Shown here: piece by piece, positions 51,956 to 61,056 of the stretch
How positions within the stretch are numbered: position 1 is the stretch's first letter
Layout: each line of letters starts with the position of its first letter
Position numbers and translations under genes: made by a program
DNA from: Competibacter_A sp037045685
Lineage (GTDB): Bacteria > Pseudomonadota > Gammaproteobacteria > Competibacterales > Competibacteraceae
DNA length: 64,000 nucleotides
Reading direction: 5' to 3'
NCBI GenBank assembly: GCA_037045685.1
Contig: JBAOII010000039.1
Span: forward strand, 91,880 to 155,879
The notes under the pieces: model-generated
Told to the model about the DNA's origin: nothing
Seen by the model: only the letters and a program-made list of their open reading frames with translations
Database searches by the model: none

Positions 51956-53345
51956 ATGCGATACAGCCTGTTTGCCAAGATTGCTCTGATATTCCTGATC
52001 ACCGTCTTCCTCGCCATCGGCCTGACCCGAATCAGCTTCCTGATCGACGAGCGCACGGCGCGGCGCGATGGTGTCGTGGCGGGCATCGCCGCCGCCACCG
52101 CCCGCGACCAAACTCTGGTCGGGCCGGTGCTGGTGGTGCCCTACACCCGCATCGTCAAGACGCAAAAGCCCAGCGAAAAAGACGAGACCAAAATGATCGA
52201 GGTCGAAAAACGCTACTCGGACGCGCTCTATCTGCTGCCGAGCGAACTGGACGTGCAAACGACTCTGAACACCGAACAAATCCGGCGCAGCCTGTATCAC
52301 GCCGTGGTGTTCAGCGCCAGCATCGCCATCAAGGGCCGCTTCGCCAGCGAAGGTGGCCTGCTGAAGCCGGAACCCAACGAACAGATCACCTTCGGCGACC
52401 CGCGCTTGATCGTCGGCGTCAACGACCCGCGCGGTATCATGCGGGCGCCGGTGCTGGTCTGGGCGGAACAGCGCCTCGACTTTCTGCCCGGCACCGCCGA
52501 GCCCAAAATGCCCAACGGCATTCAGACCTTCATTCGCGGCCTCAACCCGCAAGCGCCGTGGTCGGCCGAATTCTCCTTCGCGCTCGACCTGCGCGGCACC
52601 CAAACCTTCGATCTCGCCCCGGTGGGCGACACCACCCGCGATCAGCGTCCGGGGCAACTGGCCGCATCCCAGCTTCCAGGGTCAATTCCTGCCCGAAACC
52701 CGCGAAGTGACCGCGAGCGGCTTCTCCGCCGCGTGGTCCACCACCCGCTTGGCCACCAACATGACCCATCAACTGTTCGAGCACTTGCGCAACGACCGCC
52801 CGCTCGACACCCTGATCGGCGTGCGCTTCATGGACCCGACCGACAGCTACGTGCAGACCGACCGCGCCATCAAATACGGGCTGCTGTTCGTCGGCCTGAC
52901 CTTCGTCGCTTTCTTCCTGTTCGAAATCCTCAAGCGGCTGGCGATCCATCCCCTCCAGTACGGGTTCGCCGGCGCGGCGCTGGTGCTGTTCTATCTGCTG
53001 CTGCTGGCCCTGTCCGAGCACCTCGATTTCACCCTGTCCTACGCCATCGCCACGCTCGGCTGCGTGACGCTACTGGCCTACTATTTGGCCCATGTCCTGC
53101 GCAGCCCGCGCTGGGGCATCGGCTTCGGGGCGTTGATCGGAGCGGTGTTCGGGCTGCTGTACGTCCTGATCAGCCTGGAAGATCACGCCTTGCTGGCCGG
53201 ATCGGTCAGCCTGTTCGGCTGCCTGGCGCTGGCGATGGTGCTCACCCGCAAGGTGGACTGGTATCAACTGGGAGACGCGCTGGGCGCGCGGCGGGGCAAG
53301 GTCGCCAACGGCGGCGCGGCCTCGGTCGAGCCAGCCGGCGGTTGA
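51956..53345 (+). CDS. creD: Inner-membrane protein CreD, frameshifted
   Basis: About 462 residues after correction, matching CreD of other gammaproteobacteria. The N-terminal helix (IALIFLITVFLAIGLTRISF) is followed by a large periplasmic domain (LVGPVLVVPYTR, RRSLYHAVVFSASIAIKGRF) and then four to five C-terminal helices (YGLLFVGLTFVAFFLFEIL onwards). One extra base near 52640 breaks the frame just before NWPHPSFQGQFLPE, a conserved CreD segment. CreD expression is controlled by CreBC and linked to envelope and beta-lactam responses. GGAG precedes the ATG. It is separated from creBC by 4.5 kb of accessory genes. Confidence 0.9.
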
Positions 53346-53434
53346 GGCGAGTCGCTATTCCGAAGCCCCCCTCTCCCTGTGGGAAAGGGACCGGGGGTGA
53401 GGGTCTACCGAAGTCCGTTCCGACCCGAAAACGA

Positions 53435-53462
53435 ACAAGGCGGCCCGCGGGCCGCCTTGTTT
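53435..53462. terminator. Bidirectional terminator hairpin
   Basis: Perfect palindrome AACAAGGCGGCCCG/CGGGCCGCCTTGTT between the convergent creD and lipoprotein genes, with T-rich sequence on the right and A-rich on the left. It can end transcripts from both sides. Confidence 0.82.
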
Positions 53463-53465
53463 GCT

Positions 53466-54101
53466 TCAACCCAAATGGCGCAGCGCGAACGGAATCATGT
53501 CGCCGAGTATCTTTTGCACCGCCGCGTTGGCGGCCCGCGCCGCGCCGTAGGCATCCTCGCTCGGCGCCGGCTCCAACACCTCGAACACTTGCGTCGCCAA
53601 TACGTGCCCGCTCTTCATGTTCAACACCTTGATTCGGGCCGTCAGCCGGACTCGGCTGGGCTGGGTCATGAATTCCTGCTGCAAGCGGATCACATCGACA
53701 TCCACCCGCATGTCGGCCAGCGTCGGCGCGGGCGGCGCGATCACCGCCTTGAACGCGCCCGTGCCCTCGAACGCCCGCACCATGATGGGCAGCAGCATTT
53801 TCGCCGGAGTGTCGCTCCAGACGCTGTTGCTGTAGTAATCCAGCTTGAGCGGCTCCTTGGTGTAGGCGATGCGGTTGGAATCGAAGCCGGGCGCCGCCTT
53901 GGGCACCGCCACCAGCAAGGTCTTGCCGCTGGACCGCCGCGCCGTCGGCGGCGAAAAGGCACCTCCCTCCAACAAATAAGTCTGCGGCGGCGGCGAATTG
54001 TCCTGCGGCAGCAGACAGCCGGCCAGCGTGATCGCTGCCAGCAACACCCCAACCCATCGTCCCGCGCTCACGATCAACCGGTCTTCGACCGCGCCTGCCA
54101 T
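53466..54101 (-). CDS. ABC-type transport auxiliary lipoprotein (PqiC/ABC_trans_aux-like)
   Basis: A 211-residue lipoprotein: VLLAAITLAGC gives the lipobox, with cysteine near residue 29. The body (QTYLLEGGAF, LLVAVPKAAPGFDSNRIAY, LDYYSNSVWSDTPAKML) matches the ABC_trans_aux family found at the end of Mla/Pqi-like MCE operons. It would sit in the outer membrane and meet the MCE protein. A shorter start (GTG before SAGRW) would give a more usual signal length. Last gene of the mlaE-F-D group, 120 bases after mlaD. Confidence 0.85.
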   Translation of the reverse strand: MAGAVEDRLIVSAGRWVGVLLAAITLAGCLLPQDNSPPPQTYLLEGGAFSPPTARRSSGKTLLVAVPKAAPGFDSNRIAYTKEPLKLDYYSNSVWSDTPAKMLLPIMVRAFEGTGAFKAVIAPPAPTLADMRVDVDVIRLQQEFMTQPSRVRLTARIKVLNMKSGHVLATQVFEVLEPAPSEDAYGAARAANAAVQKILGDMIPFALRHLG

Positions 54102-54221
54102 GCCCGTCCCCCACTGTTTATGATGTATACGTATGGATGCCTGGAGGCGCTTTCACGCAGCCTCCCTCCCCGCTCACAACCGCTACTCCGCTCCCGAGGG
54201 TAGGGATTTTCACACAACCGC

Positions 54222-55211
54222 TCACTTTTCGCCCGGCCCCGGCCGGCCGCTGGGCTTACCCAACAACAAAGCGCGGGGATTTTGCTCCAGCAGCTCGGCC
54301 AGCCGCTGCAAAGCCGCCACCATATCGCTGGCCTGCGCCAGCAGCGCGCTCAACTCGGGCTCCGTGCTCTGCCCCAGCCGCCGCAACTCCTGCCGTCCGA
54401 CCTCGGCCAAACCGCTCAAATCCCGGCTGGTTTGGTTGAAAGTGTCGGCGGTCTTGCGCACCGACTGGGCGGCCGCCCGAAAATCGCCCAAGGCGGCCCG
54501 CGCCTGGCCGCTCAATTCGCCCGTTCCCTCCAGACCGGCCGCCAACTGATCCAACGCCTTGCCCAGCCGTTCCGCGCGCCTCGCCAATTCCCCGGTAAAG
54601 GTATCCACGTTCGTCAGCGTCTGGCGGATGCTGTCGGAGCGGCCGGCCAACGCGCCGGTGATGGTGCTGGTATTCCGCAAAATCTCGGTGAACGCGGTCT
54701 GGTTTTCGTCGCCCAGCAGCCGCTCCAGCCGGCTCGACAGGCCATTGACGTTGGTGAGAATATTGTTGAAGGCATCGTCCAGCCGCGCCACCAGCGACGG
54801 TCCGGCCTGGATCACCGGCAACTCCTGCCCGGCTTCCTGCTCCAGCGGTGGCGACTGCACCCCGCCGCCGCTCAGCTCCACCGACGCCACCCCGGTCAGT
54901 CCCCGGGTGGACAGGGTGGCGATGGTGTCGCGGCGGATCGGCGTGCCGCGCTCGATGCCCAACACCACATCCACTTGTTCGGGGTTGATCGGGTCCAGCC
55001 GAATGGATTGCACCTGCCCCACCTGAACGCCGCGATAGCGAACCGTGGCCTTGGGATTCAGGCCGGCCACCGATTCGTGAAAATACACCCGATACCGGTC
55101 GTAGGTCTTGCTCTCGCCGCCCACCGTCAGCCAGAACACCACGCCCAGCAGAAACGCGCCCAGGATGACGACGAACACCCCGACCAGAGCGTAATTCACT
55201 TTACTCTGCAC
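54222..55211 (-). CDS. MCE/MlaD family lipid-binding protein
   Basis: A 329-residue protein with one N-terminal helix (ALVGVFVVILGAFLLGVVFW) and an MCE domain (YRVYFHESVAGLNPKATVRY, GVQVGQVQSIRLD, LSTRGLTGVASVELSGG). A long helical tail (residues about 150-310) follows, longer than in E. coli MlaD (183 residues), as in YrbD/PqiB-like variants. It anchors in the inner membrane and carries phospholipid in the periplasm. It overlaps mlaF by 11 bases. Confidence 0.9.
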   Translation of the reverse strand: MQSKVNYALVGVFVVILGAFLLGVVFWLTVGGESKTYDRYRVYFHESVAGLNPKATVRYRGVQVGQVQSIRLDPINPEQVDVVLGIERGTPIRRDTIATLSTRGLTGVASVELSGGGVQSPPLEQEAGQELPVIQAGPSLVARLDDAFNNILTNVNGLSSRLERLLGDENQTAFTEILRNTSTITGALAGRSDSIRQTLTNVDTFTGELARRAERLGKALDQLAAGLEGTGELSGQARAALGDFRAAAQSVRKTADTFNQTSRDLSGLAEVGRQELRRLGQSTEPELSALLAQASDMVAALQRLAELLEQNPRALLLGKPSGRPGPGEK

Positions 55212-55989
55212 GCCTGCTCCCCGCCGCGCGGCCGCGCGGTCCCTCGAAGTAAGCCCGGATCAGCGGATGCTCGGCCCGGGTCAACTCTCGCATCGGCGCG
55301 TAGCCGATCACCCGCTTCTCGCCCAGGAACGCCACCCGGTCGGTGGCGCTCCACAGCGTGTCCAGATCGTGGGTCACCATCACCACCGTCAGCCCCAGCG
55401 ATTCCTTGAGCTGCACCACCAGCTCGTCGAACGCGCCCGCGCTGACCGGGTCCAGCCCGGCGGTCGGCTCGTCCAGAAACAGCAGCGCCGGGTCCAGCGC
55501 CAGCGCCCGCGCCAGCGCCGCGCGCTTCAACATGCCGCCGCTCAACTCGCGCGGCAGCTTGGCGCCGGCGTCGGCGGGCAACCCCGCCAGCGCGATCTTG
55601 AGGTCGGCGATTTCCGCGATTTGCTGGGCGGGCAGCGGAGTGTGCTCGCGCAGCGGCACCGCCACGTTTTCCCGCACCGTGAGCGAGCTGAACAGCGCGC
55701 CCTGCTGGAACAGCATCCCGAACCGCCGCCGCAACCGGAACGCCGCGCCATCGCCGATCCCGACGATTTCCTGGCCGAACAGCCTGATCGAGCCGGCCAC
55801 CGGGCGCAGCAGCATGATGATCGCCCGCAACAGGGTGGTCTTGCCGGAACCGCTGCCGCCGACCAGCGCGACCACCTCGCCCCGGCGAACACCGAGATCC
55901 AGATTCTCGTGAATGACCACCGGCCCGAACCCGGTGCGCAGACCGCGAATCTCGATCACCGGCATCGCCGGATCGACCGCCGCGCTCAC
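55201..55989 (-). CDS. MlaF-type ABC transporter ATP-binding protein
   Basis: A 262-residue ATPase with Walker A GGSGSGKTT (residues 44-52), Q loop LFQQGALFSSLTVREN, signature LSGGMLKRAALARAL and Walker B LLFLDEPTAGLDP, then the H loop VMVTHDLDT. The LSGGM(L/Q)KR signature is typical of MlaF. It powers lipid movement with the MlaE and MlaD partners on either side, overlapping both. Confidence 0.92.
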   Translation of the reverse strand: MSAAVDPAMPVIEIRGLRTGFGPVVIHENLDLGVRRGEVVALVGGSGSGKTTLLRAIIMLLRPVAGSIRLFGQEIVGIGDGAAFRLRRRFGMLFQQGALFSSLTVRENVAVPLREHTPLPAQQIAEIADLKIALAGLPADAGAKLPRELSGGMLKRAALARALALDPALLFLDEPTAGLDPVSAGAFDELVVQLKESLGLTVVMVTHDLDTLWSATDRVAFLGEKRVIGYAPMRELTRAEHPLIRAYFEGPRGRAAGSRRAE

Positions 55990-57122
55990 AGCCCCACTCC
56001 GCCCAGCACCACCGAGAATAGCGCATCGGCGGCGATGACCAGGAAGATCGACTGCACCACGCTGACCGTGGTCTGCCGGCCGACGCTGTCGGCGCCGCCG
56101 CGCACCCGAAACCCCTGGTAGCAGCCGACCAGCGCGATGATGGCGGCGAACACCGGCGCCTTGCCCACACCGAGCAGGAACGAAGTCAAGGTCACCACCT
56201 TCGGCAAGCGATCCAGGAAATCGGCGAAACTGACATCGAGCAGCGTTTGCGCCATGACCATGCCGCCGAACACGCTGAGCGCGTCGGCGAACACCGTCAA
56301 CAGCGGCAGGGCGACGGTCAGCGCCAGCAGCTTGGGTATCACCAGCAAATCCATCGGCGGGATGCCGATGGTGCGCAACGCATCGACTTCCTCGGTGATC
56401 TGCATGGTGCCGATTTGGGCGGTGTAGGACGAACCGGTGCGACCGGCGACGATGATGGCGGTGATCAGCGGGGCCAGCTCGCGCAGCATGGTCAGCGCCA
56501 CCAGTTCGACGATGAAGATGTTGGCCCCGTAGAACTCCAGTTGCCGGCCGCCCTGATAGGCGATGACCACCCCCATCATGAACGACAGCAAGGCAATAAT
56601 GGGCAAGGCATGGACCCCGGCGGTTTCGACGTTACCGAACAGCGCCCGCCAGCGAAACCGGCCGGGGTGCAGCGTCAACCGGCCCAGAGCCGCCGCCGTC
56701 TCGCCGATGAAGGTGAGAAAGGCCAAGCCGTTGCTCAGGTGATACCAAACCACCCGGCCGAGTCGCTCCAGAAATCCGGGTGGCGCAGGCGCCGCCGCCA
56801 ATGCCCCGGCGATGGCGCGGCGCTCCCGCACCAAATCCAGCAGCGCTCGATGTTCCTCGCGCAGATCGACCAAACGGACTGGATCACGGGTCCGCTCCAG
56901 CTCGGCGATCAGATTGAGCAACAGTAGCGCGCCGGTGGTGTCGATGGCACCGATGCCGGAACCGTCCAGCTCGATGCCGCCGGTCGGCCAGCGCACGGCC
57001 CGCAGCCGCGCATCCAGCCCCTCGATGCCGGCCAGCGTCCAGTCGCCCTCGCAGCGACAGCGGCCCGACTCGCAGCGGACGGCGGCGGGATTAGGGGCCG
57101 GATGCGAGCGATTGGCAACCAC
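55986..57122 (-). CDS. MlaE-type permease with N-terminal STAS domain
   Basis: A 378-residue protein. Residues about 20-105 form a STAS-like domain (CEGDWTLAGIEGLDARLRAV, LDGSGIGAIDTTGALLLLNL), the fold of MlaB. The rest is the MlaE permease: LPIIALLSFMMGVVIAYQGG, TMLRELAPLITAIIVAGRTG, SSYTAQIGTMQITEEVDALR and four or five more membrane segments. So the MlaB function seems built into the permease, and no separate mlaB or mlaC is visible. GTG start at 57122. It heads the mlaE-F-D-lipoprotein operon. Confidence 0.92.
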   Translation of the reverse strand: MVANRSHPAPNPAAVRCESGRCRCEGDWTLAGIEGLDARLRAVRWPTGGIELDGSGIGAIDTTGALLLLNLIAELERTRDPVRLVDLREEHRALLDLVRERRAIAGALAAAPAPPGFLERLGRVVWYHLSNGLAFLTFIGETAAALGRLTLHPGRFRWRALFGNVETAGVHALPIIALLSFMMGVVIAYQGGRQLEFYGANIFIVELVALTMLRELAPLITAIIVAGRTGSSYTAQIGTMQITEEVDALRTIGIPPMDLLVIPKLLALTVALPLLTVFADALSVFGGMVMAQTLLDVSFADFLDRLPKVVTLTSFLLGVGKAPVFAAIIALVGCYQGFRVRGGADSVGRQTTVSVVQSIFLVIAADALFSVVLGGVGL

Positions 57123-57146
57123 GGGCGAGAGCCGGCCGGACCCGGA

Positions 57147-57740
57147 TCAGCGCGGGTTCAGCCGCCGCCAAGCGGCCGGGTCCTGCTGGCCGCCCGGCTT
57201 CTCCCAGATACCGCGCCGGGCCTGCTTGGCTTCGGCCTGGGCCTGCCGGTAGACCGGGGAGTCGTTGTACTGCTCGTAGACCACCGCCCGCCCCTGCCGG
57301 ACCATTTCCAGACCGACATCGCGCTCGCCGACCACCACTCGGGCGACGGTCCGGTCGTAGCGATCCCGATCCATCACCCGCAGTTCGATGGAGCCGAACC
57401 GGGGCAACAGGCCGCGCAGCGCCTCGCGCGAGCGGTCGCCCCACGGCTCCTGCTTCATTTCCGGCGCGTCGATGCCGAACACCCGCACCTTGACCTCGCC
57501 GCCGGGGCAACTGGCGGTGAGGGTGTCCCCGTCGTAGACCGCCTTGACGGTGCAAACCAGTTCCGCTCCCTTGGCCGTGGCCGAAGGCAGCGCCTTGGGT
57601 TCGTGCAGGAAATAGCTGATCGCGACCACGGCGACCGCCAGCCCGCCGATCAGCCAGGGCGAGCGGCCCTTGCGGCGGCGGGCGCGGTTCAGTTCACCGC
57701 GCAGCAGGCTTTGCAGCAGCTTCAGCAGTTCCTGTTTCAC
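57147..57740 (-). CDS. Membrane-anchored thermonuclease family protein
   Basis: A 197-residue SNase-fold protein with an N-terminal cytoplasmic basic segment, one membrane helix (WLIGGLAVAVVAISYFL, residues 29-45) and a nuclease domain. The motifs VYDGDTLTASC, KVRVFGIDAPEMKQ, RDRYDRTVARVVVGERDV and GLEMVRQGRAVVYEQY carry the calcium-binding aspartates and catalytic arginines and glutamate. It overlaps fghA by 47 bases, which is long; a later start is possible but no ATG is available before the helix. Confidence 0.85.
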   Translation of the reverse strand: MKQELLKLLQSLLRGELNRARRRKGRSPWLIGGLAVAVVAISYFLHEPKALPSATAKGAELVCTVKAVYDGDTLTASCPGGEVKVRVFGIDAPEMKQEPWGDRSREALRGLLPRFGSIELRVMDRDRYDRTVARVVVGERDVGLEMVRQGRAVVYEQYNDSPVYRQAQAEAKQARRGIWEKPGGQQDPAAWRRLNPR

Positions 57741-58566
57741 GGAGATGCTCGGCGTGATAGGCGAGGTGTTCGCCGATGAAGGTGGCGATGAAGTGATAGC
57801 TGTGGTCGTAGCCCTCCTGCCAGCGCAGGGTCAGCGGAAAGTTGCGGGCGGCGCAAACCCGCTCCAGCGAGGCCGGGTGCAACTGCTGGGCGAGAAACTC
57901 ATCGGCGGTGCCCTGATCGATCAACAGGGGCATGGCGCTCGCTCCCTCTTCGATCAACCGAACGGTATCGTAGGCCACCCAATCCTCGCGATTGTTGCCC
58001 AGATAGGCTTTGAAACAGCCTTGCCCCCAGCCGCAGGCCATCGGGTGACAGATCGGCGCGAAGGCGGAAACCGAGCGATAGCGGCCCGGTTCCCTGAGGG
58101 CGCAGATCAGCGCGCCGTGCCCCCCCATCGAATGGCCGGTGATGGAGCGGGCATCGGTCAGGGGCAGATTCGCCTCGACCAAGTCCGGCAGTTCGCGGGT
58201 GACATACTCGTACATCCGATAATGCCGCGCCCACGGCTCCTGGGTGGCATCGACGTAGAAGCCGGCGCCCTGGCCGAGATCGTAGCGCTCCGGCACGTCT
58301 GCCACTTCGGCGCCGCGCGGGCTGGTGTCGGGGATGACCAGCGCCAGCCCGAGTTCCGCCGCGTAGCGCTGCGCCCCGGCCTTGACCCGGAAATTGTCGT
58401 CGGTGCAGGTCAAACCGGACAGCCAGTAAACCGCCGGCACCTTTTCCGTCGCCGCTGCGGGCGGCAGATAGACCGAAAAGCTCATGTCGCAATTGCAGGC
58501 TTGCGAGCGGTGGCGGTAGCGGTTCAACCAGCCGCCGAATTCCTTGATCGACTCGATGTGCTCCAC
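57694..58566 (-). CDS. fghA: S-formylglutathione hydrolase
   Basis: A 290-residue esterase-D family enzyme, releasing formate and glutathione from S-formylglutathione. The nucleophile is S146 in SITGHSMGGHGALI; the aspartate is in LIDQGTADEFLAQQL and the histidine in GYDHSYHFIATF. PAVYWLSGLTCTDDNF is a family signature. It lies 13 bases after the adhC stop, so the two formaldehyde-oxidation steps are cotranscribed. The C-terminal tail of about 15 residues is Ala-rich. Confidence 0.95.
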   Translation of the reverse strand: MEHIESIKEFGGWLNRYRHRSQACNCDMSFSVYLPPAAATEKVPAVYWLSGLTCTDDNFRVKAGAQRYAAELGLALVIPDTSPRGAEVADVPERYDLGQGAGFYVDATQEPWARHYRMYEYVTRELPDLVEANLPLTDARSITGHSMGGHGALICALREPGRYRSVSAFAPICHPMACGWGQGCFKAYLGNNREDWVAYDTVRLIEEGASAMPLLIDQGTADEFLAQQLHPASLERVCAARNFPLTLRWQEGYDHSYHFIATFIGEHLAYHAEHLRETGTAEAAAKPAAR

Positions 58567-58579
58567 CGGCGCGATTCCC

Positions 58580-59689
58580 CTAGAAGATGATAACGGAACG
58601 GATGCTCTTGCCTTCGTGCATCAGATCGAAGGCGGTGTTGATCTCTTCCAGCGGCATCGTGTGCGTCACCATGCGATCCAGCTCGATCTTGCCTTGGAGA
58701 TAGTTTTCGACGTAGCCGGGCAACTGGCTGCGCCCCTTGACTCCGCCGAACGCGGTCCCTTTCCAGGTGCGGCCGGTGACCAGTTGGAACGGGCGGGTGC
58801 GGATTTCCTGGCCGGCGCCAGCCACGCCGATGATGGTGGACACGCCCCAACCCATGTGGCAGCACTCCAGCGCCTGCCGCATGACGCCGACATTGCCGAT
58901 GCACTCGAAGGAGTAATCCACCCCGCCGCCGGTCATCTCCTTGATCGCCTCGACCAGATCGCCGCCCAGATCCTTCGGATTCAGCGTGTCGGTCGCGCCC
59001 AGAGCCGTCGCCATGGCGAACTTGTCGGGGTTGAGATCGATGGCGATGATCCGCCCGGCCTGGGCCATCACCGCGCCCTGAATCACCGACAAGCCGATGC
59101 CGCCGAGACCGAACACCGCCACCGTGGAACCCGGCTCGACCTTGGCGGTGTTCAGCACCGCGCCGATGCCGGTGGTGACACCGCAGCCGAGCAGGCAGAC
59201 CTTGTCCAGCGGCGCGGCGGGGTTGATCTTGGCCAAGGCGATTTCCGGCACCACGGTGTATTCGGCGAAGGTCGAGCAGCCCATGTAGTGAAACAGCGGC
59301 GTCCCCCGGCAGGAGAAACGGCGGGTGTGATCGGGCATGTAGCCGGTCCACACCGTGGCGGCGATGGACTGGCACAGGTTAGTTTTGGTCGAGCGGCAGT
59401 ACTCGCACTCGCCGCATTCCGGGATGTAGAGCGGGATGACGTGATCGCCGGGCTTGAGTCCCTTGACGCCGGGGCCGCACTCGACCACCTCGCAGCCGCC
59501 TTCGTGACCGAGCACGCAGGGAAAAGCGCCTTCTGGATCGTCGCCGGACAGGGTGAAGGCGTCGGTGTGGCAGACGCCGGTGGCCACCACTTTCAGCAGA
59601 ACCTCACCTTCCTCGGGGCCTTCCACTTCGATTTCTTCGATCACCAGGGGCTTTTTCGGCTCCCAGGCCACCGCTGCACGGGCTTTCAT
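58580..59689 (-). CDS. adhC: S-(hydroxymethyl)glutathione dehydrogenase / class III alcohol dehydrogenase
   Basis: A 369-residue zinc-dependent dehydrogenase (FrmA/AdhC type) that oxidises the formaldehyde-glutathione adduct with NAD. Catalytic zinc residues are in ATGVCHTDAFTLSG and LGHEGGCEV; the structural zinc site is CGECEYCRSTKTNLC; the NAD-binding motif is VFGLGGIGLSVIQG. ATG 59689 follows GAGGAGA. Operon with fghA. Confidence 0.96.
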   Translation of the reverse strand: MKARAAVAWEPKKPLVIEEIEVEGPEEGEVLLKVVATGVCHTDAFTLSGDDPEGAFPCVLGHEGGCEVVECGPGVKGLKPGDHVIPLYIPECGECEYCRSTKTNLCQSIAATVWTGYMPDHTRRFSCRGTPLFHYMGCSTFAEYTVVPEIALAKINPAAPLDKVCLLGCGVTTGIGAVLNTAKVEPGSTVAVFGLGGIGLSVIQGAVMAQAGRIIAIDLNPDKFAMATALGATDTLNPKDLGGDLVEAIKEMTGGGVDYSFECIGNVGVMRQALECCHMGWGVSTIIGVAGAGQEIRTRPFQLVTGRTWKGTAFGGVKGRSQLPGYVENYLQGKIELDRMVTHTMPLEEINTAFDLMHEGKSIRSVIIF

Positions 59690-59726
59690 CTGTGCTGTCT
59701 CCTCGATTGTTTGGCAACAAGGGCCG

Positions 59727-61001
59727 CTACTTCGCCGCCGCCAGCGCCTGTTCCAGATCGGCGAGGATGTCGTCGATGTGCTCGATGCCGATCGACAGCC
59801 GCACCAGATCCTCGCTGACGCCGGCTCGGGCCAACTCGTCGGGCGACAACTGCCGGTGCGTGGTCGTCGCCGGATGGCAGGCCAGCGACTTGGCGTCGCC
59901 GATGTTGACCAGCCGGGTGACCAGTTGCAGCGCGTCGATGAACTTGGCGCCGGCCTCGCGCCCGCCCTTGATGCCAAAGCTGAGGATGCTGGAGCCGCGT
60001 CCGCCCATGTACTTGTCCACCAGCGGTTTTTCTGGGTTATCGGCCAGGGCGGGGTATTTGATCCACACGACTTGGGGGTGGTCGCGCAGGTATTCGGCGG
60101 CCTTGACCGCGTTTTCGCAGTGGCGGTCCATCCGCACCGGCAAGGTTTCGATCCCTTGCAGGATCAGGAAACTGTTGAACGGCGAAATCGCCGCGCCGGT
60201 GTTGCGCAGGGGCACCACCCGCGCCCGGCCGATGAACGCCGCCGGCCCCAGCGCCTCGACGTAGACCACGCCGTGATAGGACGGATCGGGCTCGTTCAGC
60301 CGGGCGAAACGGGCTTTGTGCTGATCCCAGGGGAAGCGGCCGGAATCGACGATGACGCCGCCGATGCTGGTGCCGTGGCCGCCCATGTACTTGGTCAGGG
60401 CGTGGACCACGATGTCGGCACCGTGCTCGAACGGCCGGCACAGATACGGGGTCGGCACGGTGTTGTCCACGATCAGCGGCACGCCGTGGGCGTGGGCGAC
60501 TTGGGCGAGCGCGCCGAAATCCACCACGTTGGCCGCCGGATTGCCGATGGATTCGCAGAACACCGCTTTGGTCTTGGCGTCGATCAACCGGCCCATCGCC
60601 TCCACATCGCGATAATCGGCGAAGCGAGCCTCGATGCCGAAGCGCGGCAGGGTGTGGGCGAACAGGTTGTAGGTGCCGCCGTACAGGGTCGAGGTGGTGA
60701 CGATGTTGTCGCCGACTTCGGCGATGGTCATCAGGCTGTAGGTGATCGCCGCCATGCCGGAGGCCACGCCCAGCGCGCCGACGCCGCCCTCCATCGCCGC
60801 CACCCGCTGTTCCAGCACGGCGGTGGTGGGGTTCATGATCCGGGTGTAGATGTTGCCCGGCACCTTCAAATCGAACAGATCGGCGCCGTGCTGAGTATCG
60901 TCGAAGGCGTAGGAGGTGGTTTGGTAGATGGGGACGGCGACGGCTTTGGTGGTCGTTTCCGGCGTATAGCCGCCGTGAATGGCGATGGTTTCGATTTTCA
61001 T
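59727..61001 (-). CDS. metY: O-acetylhomoserine aminocarboxypropyltransferase (sulfhydrylase)
   Basis: A 424-residue PLP enzyme of the Cys/Met metabolism family, making homocysteine from O-acetylhomoserine and sulfide. K204 in ALTKYMGGHGTSIGG binds PLP; TIAIHGGYTPETTTKAVAVP, YTRIMNPTTAVLEQRVAAME and SLACHPATTTHRQLSPDE are MetY hallmarks. With metX at 33.6 kb it could give direct sulfhydrylation to homocysteine. ATG 61001 is the family start. It lies 55 bases after pgpA. Confidence 0.94.
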   Translation of the reverse strand: MKIETIAIHGGYTPETTTKAVAVPIYQTTSYAFDDTQHGADLFDLKVPGNIYTRIMNPTTAVLEQRVAAMEGGVGALGVASGMAAITYSLMTIAEVGDNIVTTSTLYGGTYNLFAHTLPRFGIEARFADYRDVEAMGRLIDAKTKAVFCESIGNPAANVVDFGALAQVAHAHGVPLIVDNTVPTPYLCRPFEHGADIVVHALTKYMGGHGTSIGGVIVDSGRFPWDQHKARFARLNEPDPSYHGVVYVEALGPAAFIGRARVVPLRNTGAAISPFNSFLILQGIETLPVRMDRHCENAVKAAEYLRDHPQVVWIKYPALADNPEKPLVDKYMGGRGSSILSFGIKGGREAGAKFIDALQLVTRLVNIGDAKSLACHPATTTHRQLSPDELARAGVSEDLVRLSIGIEHIDDILADLEQALAAAK

Positions 61002-61056
61002 GGTCTCGGGTTCCGTCGGTTGCCAAGGGAGGACACAAGAAGTCTGGACGGGGGAA

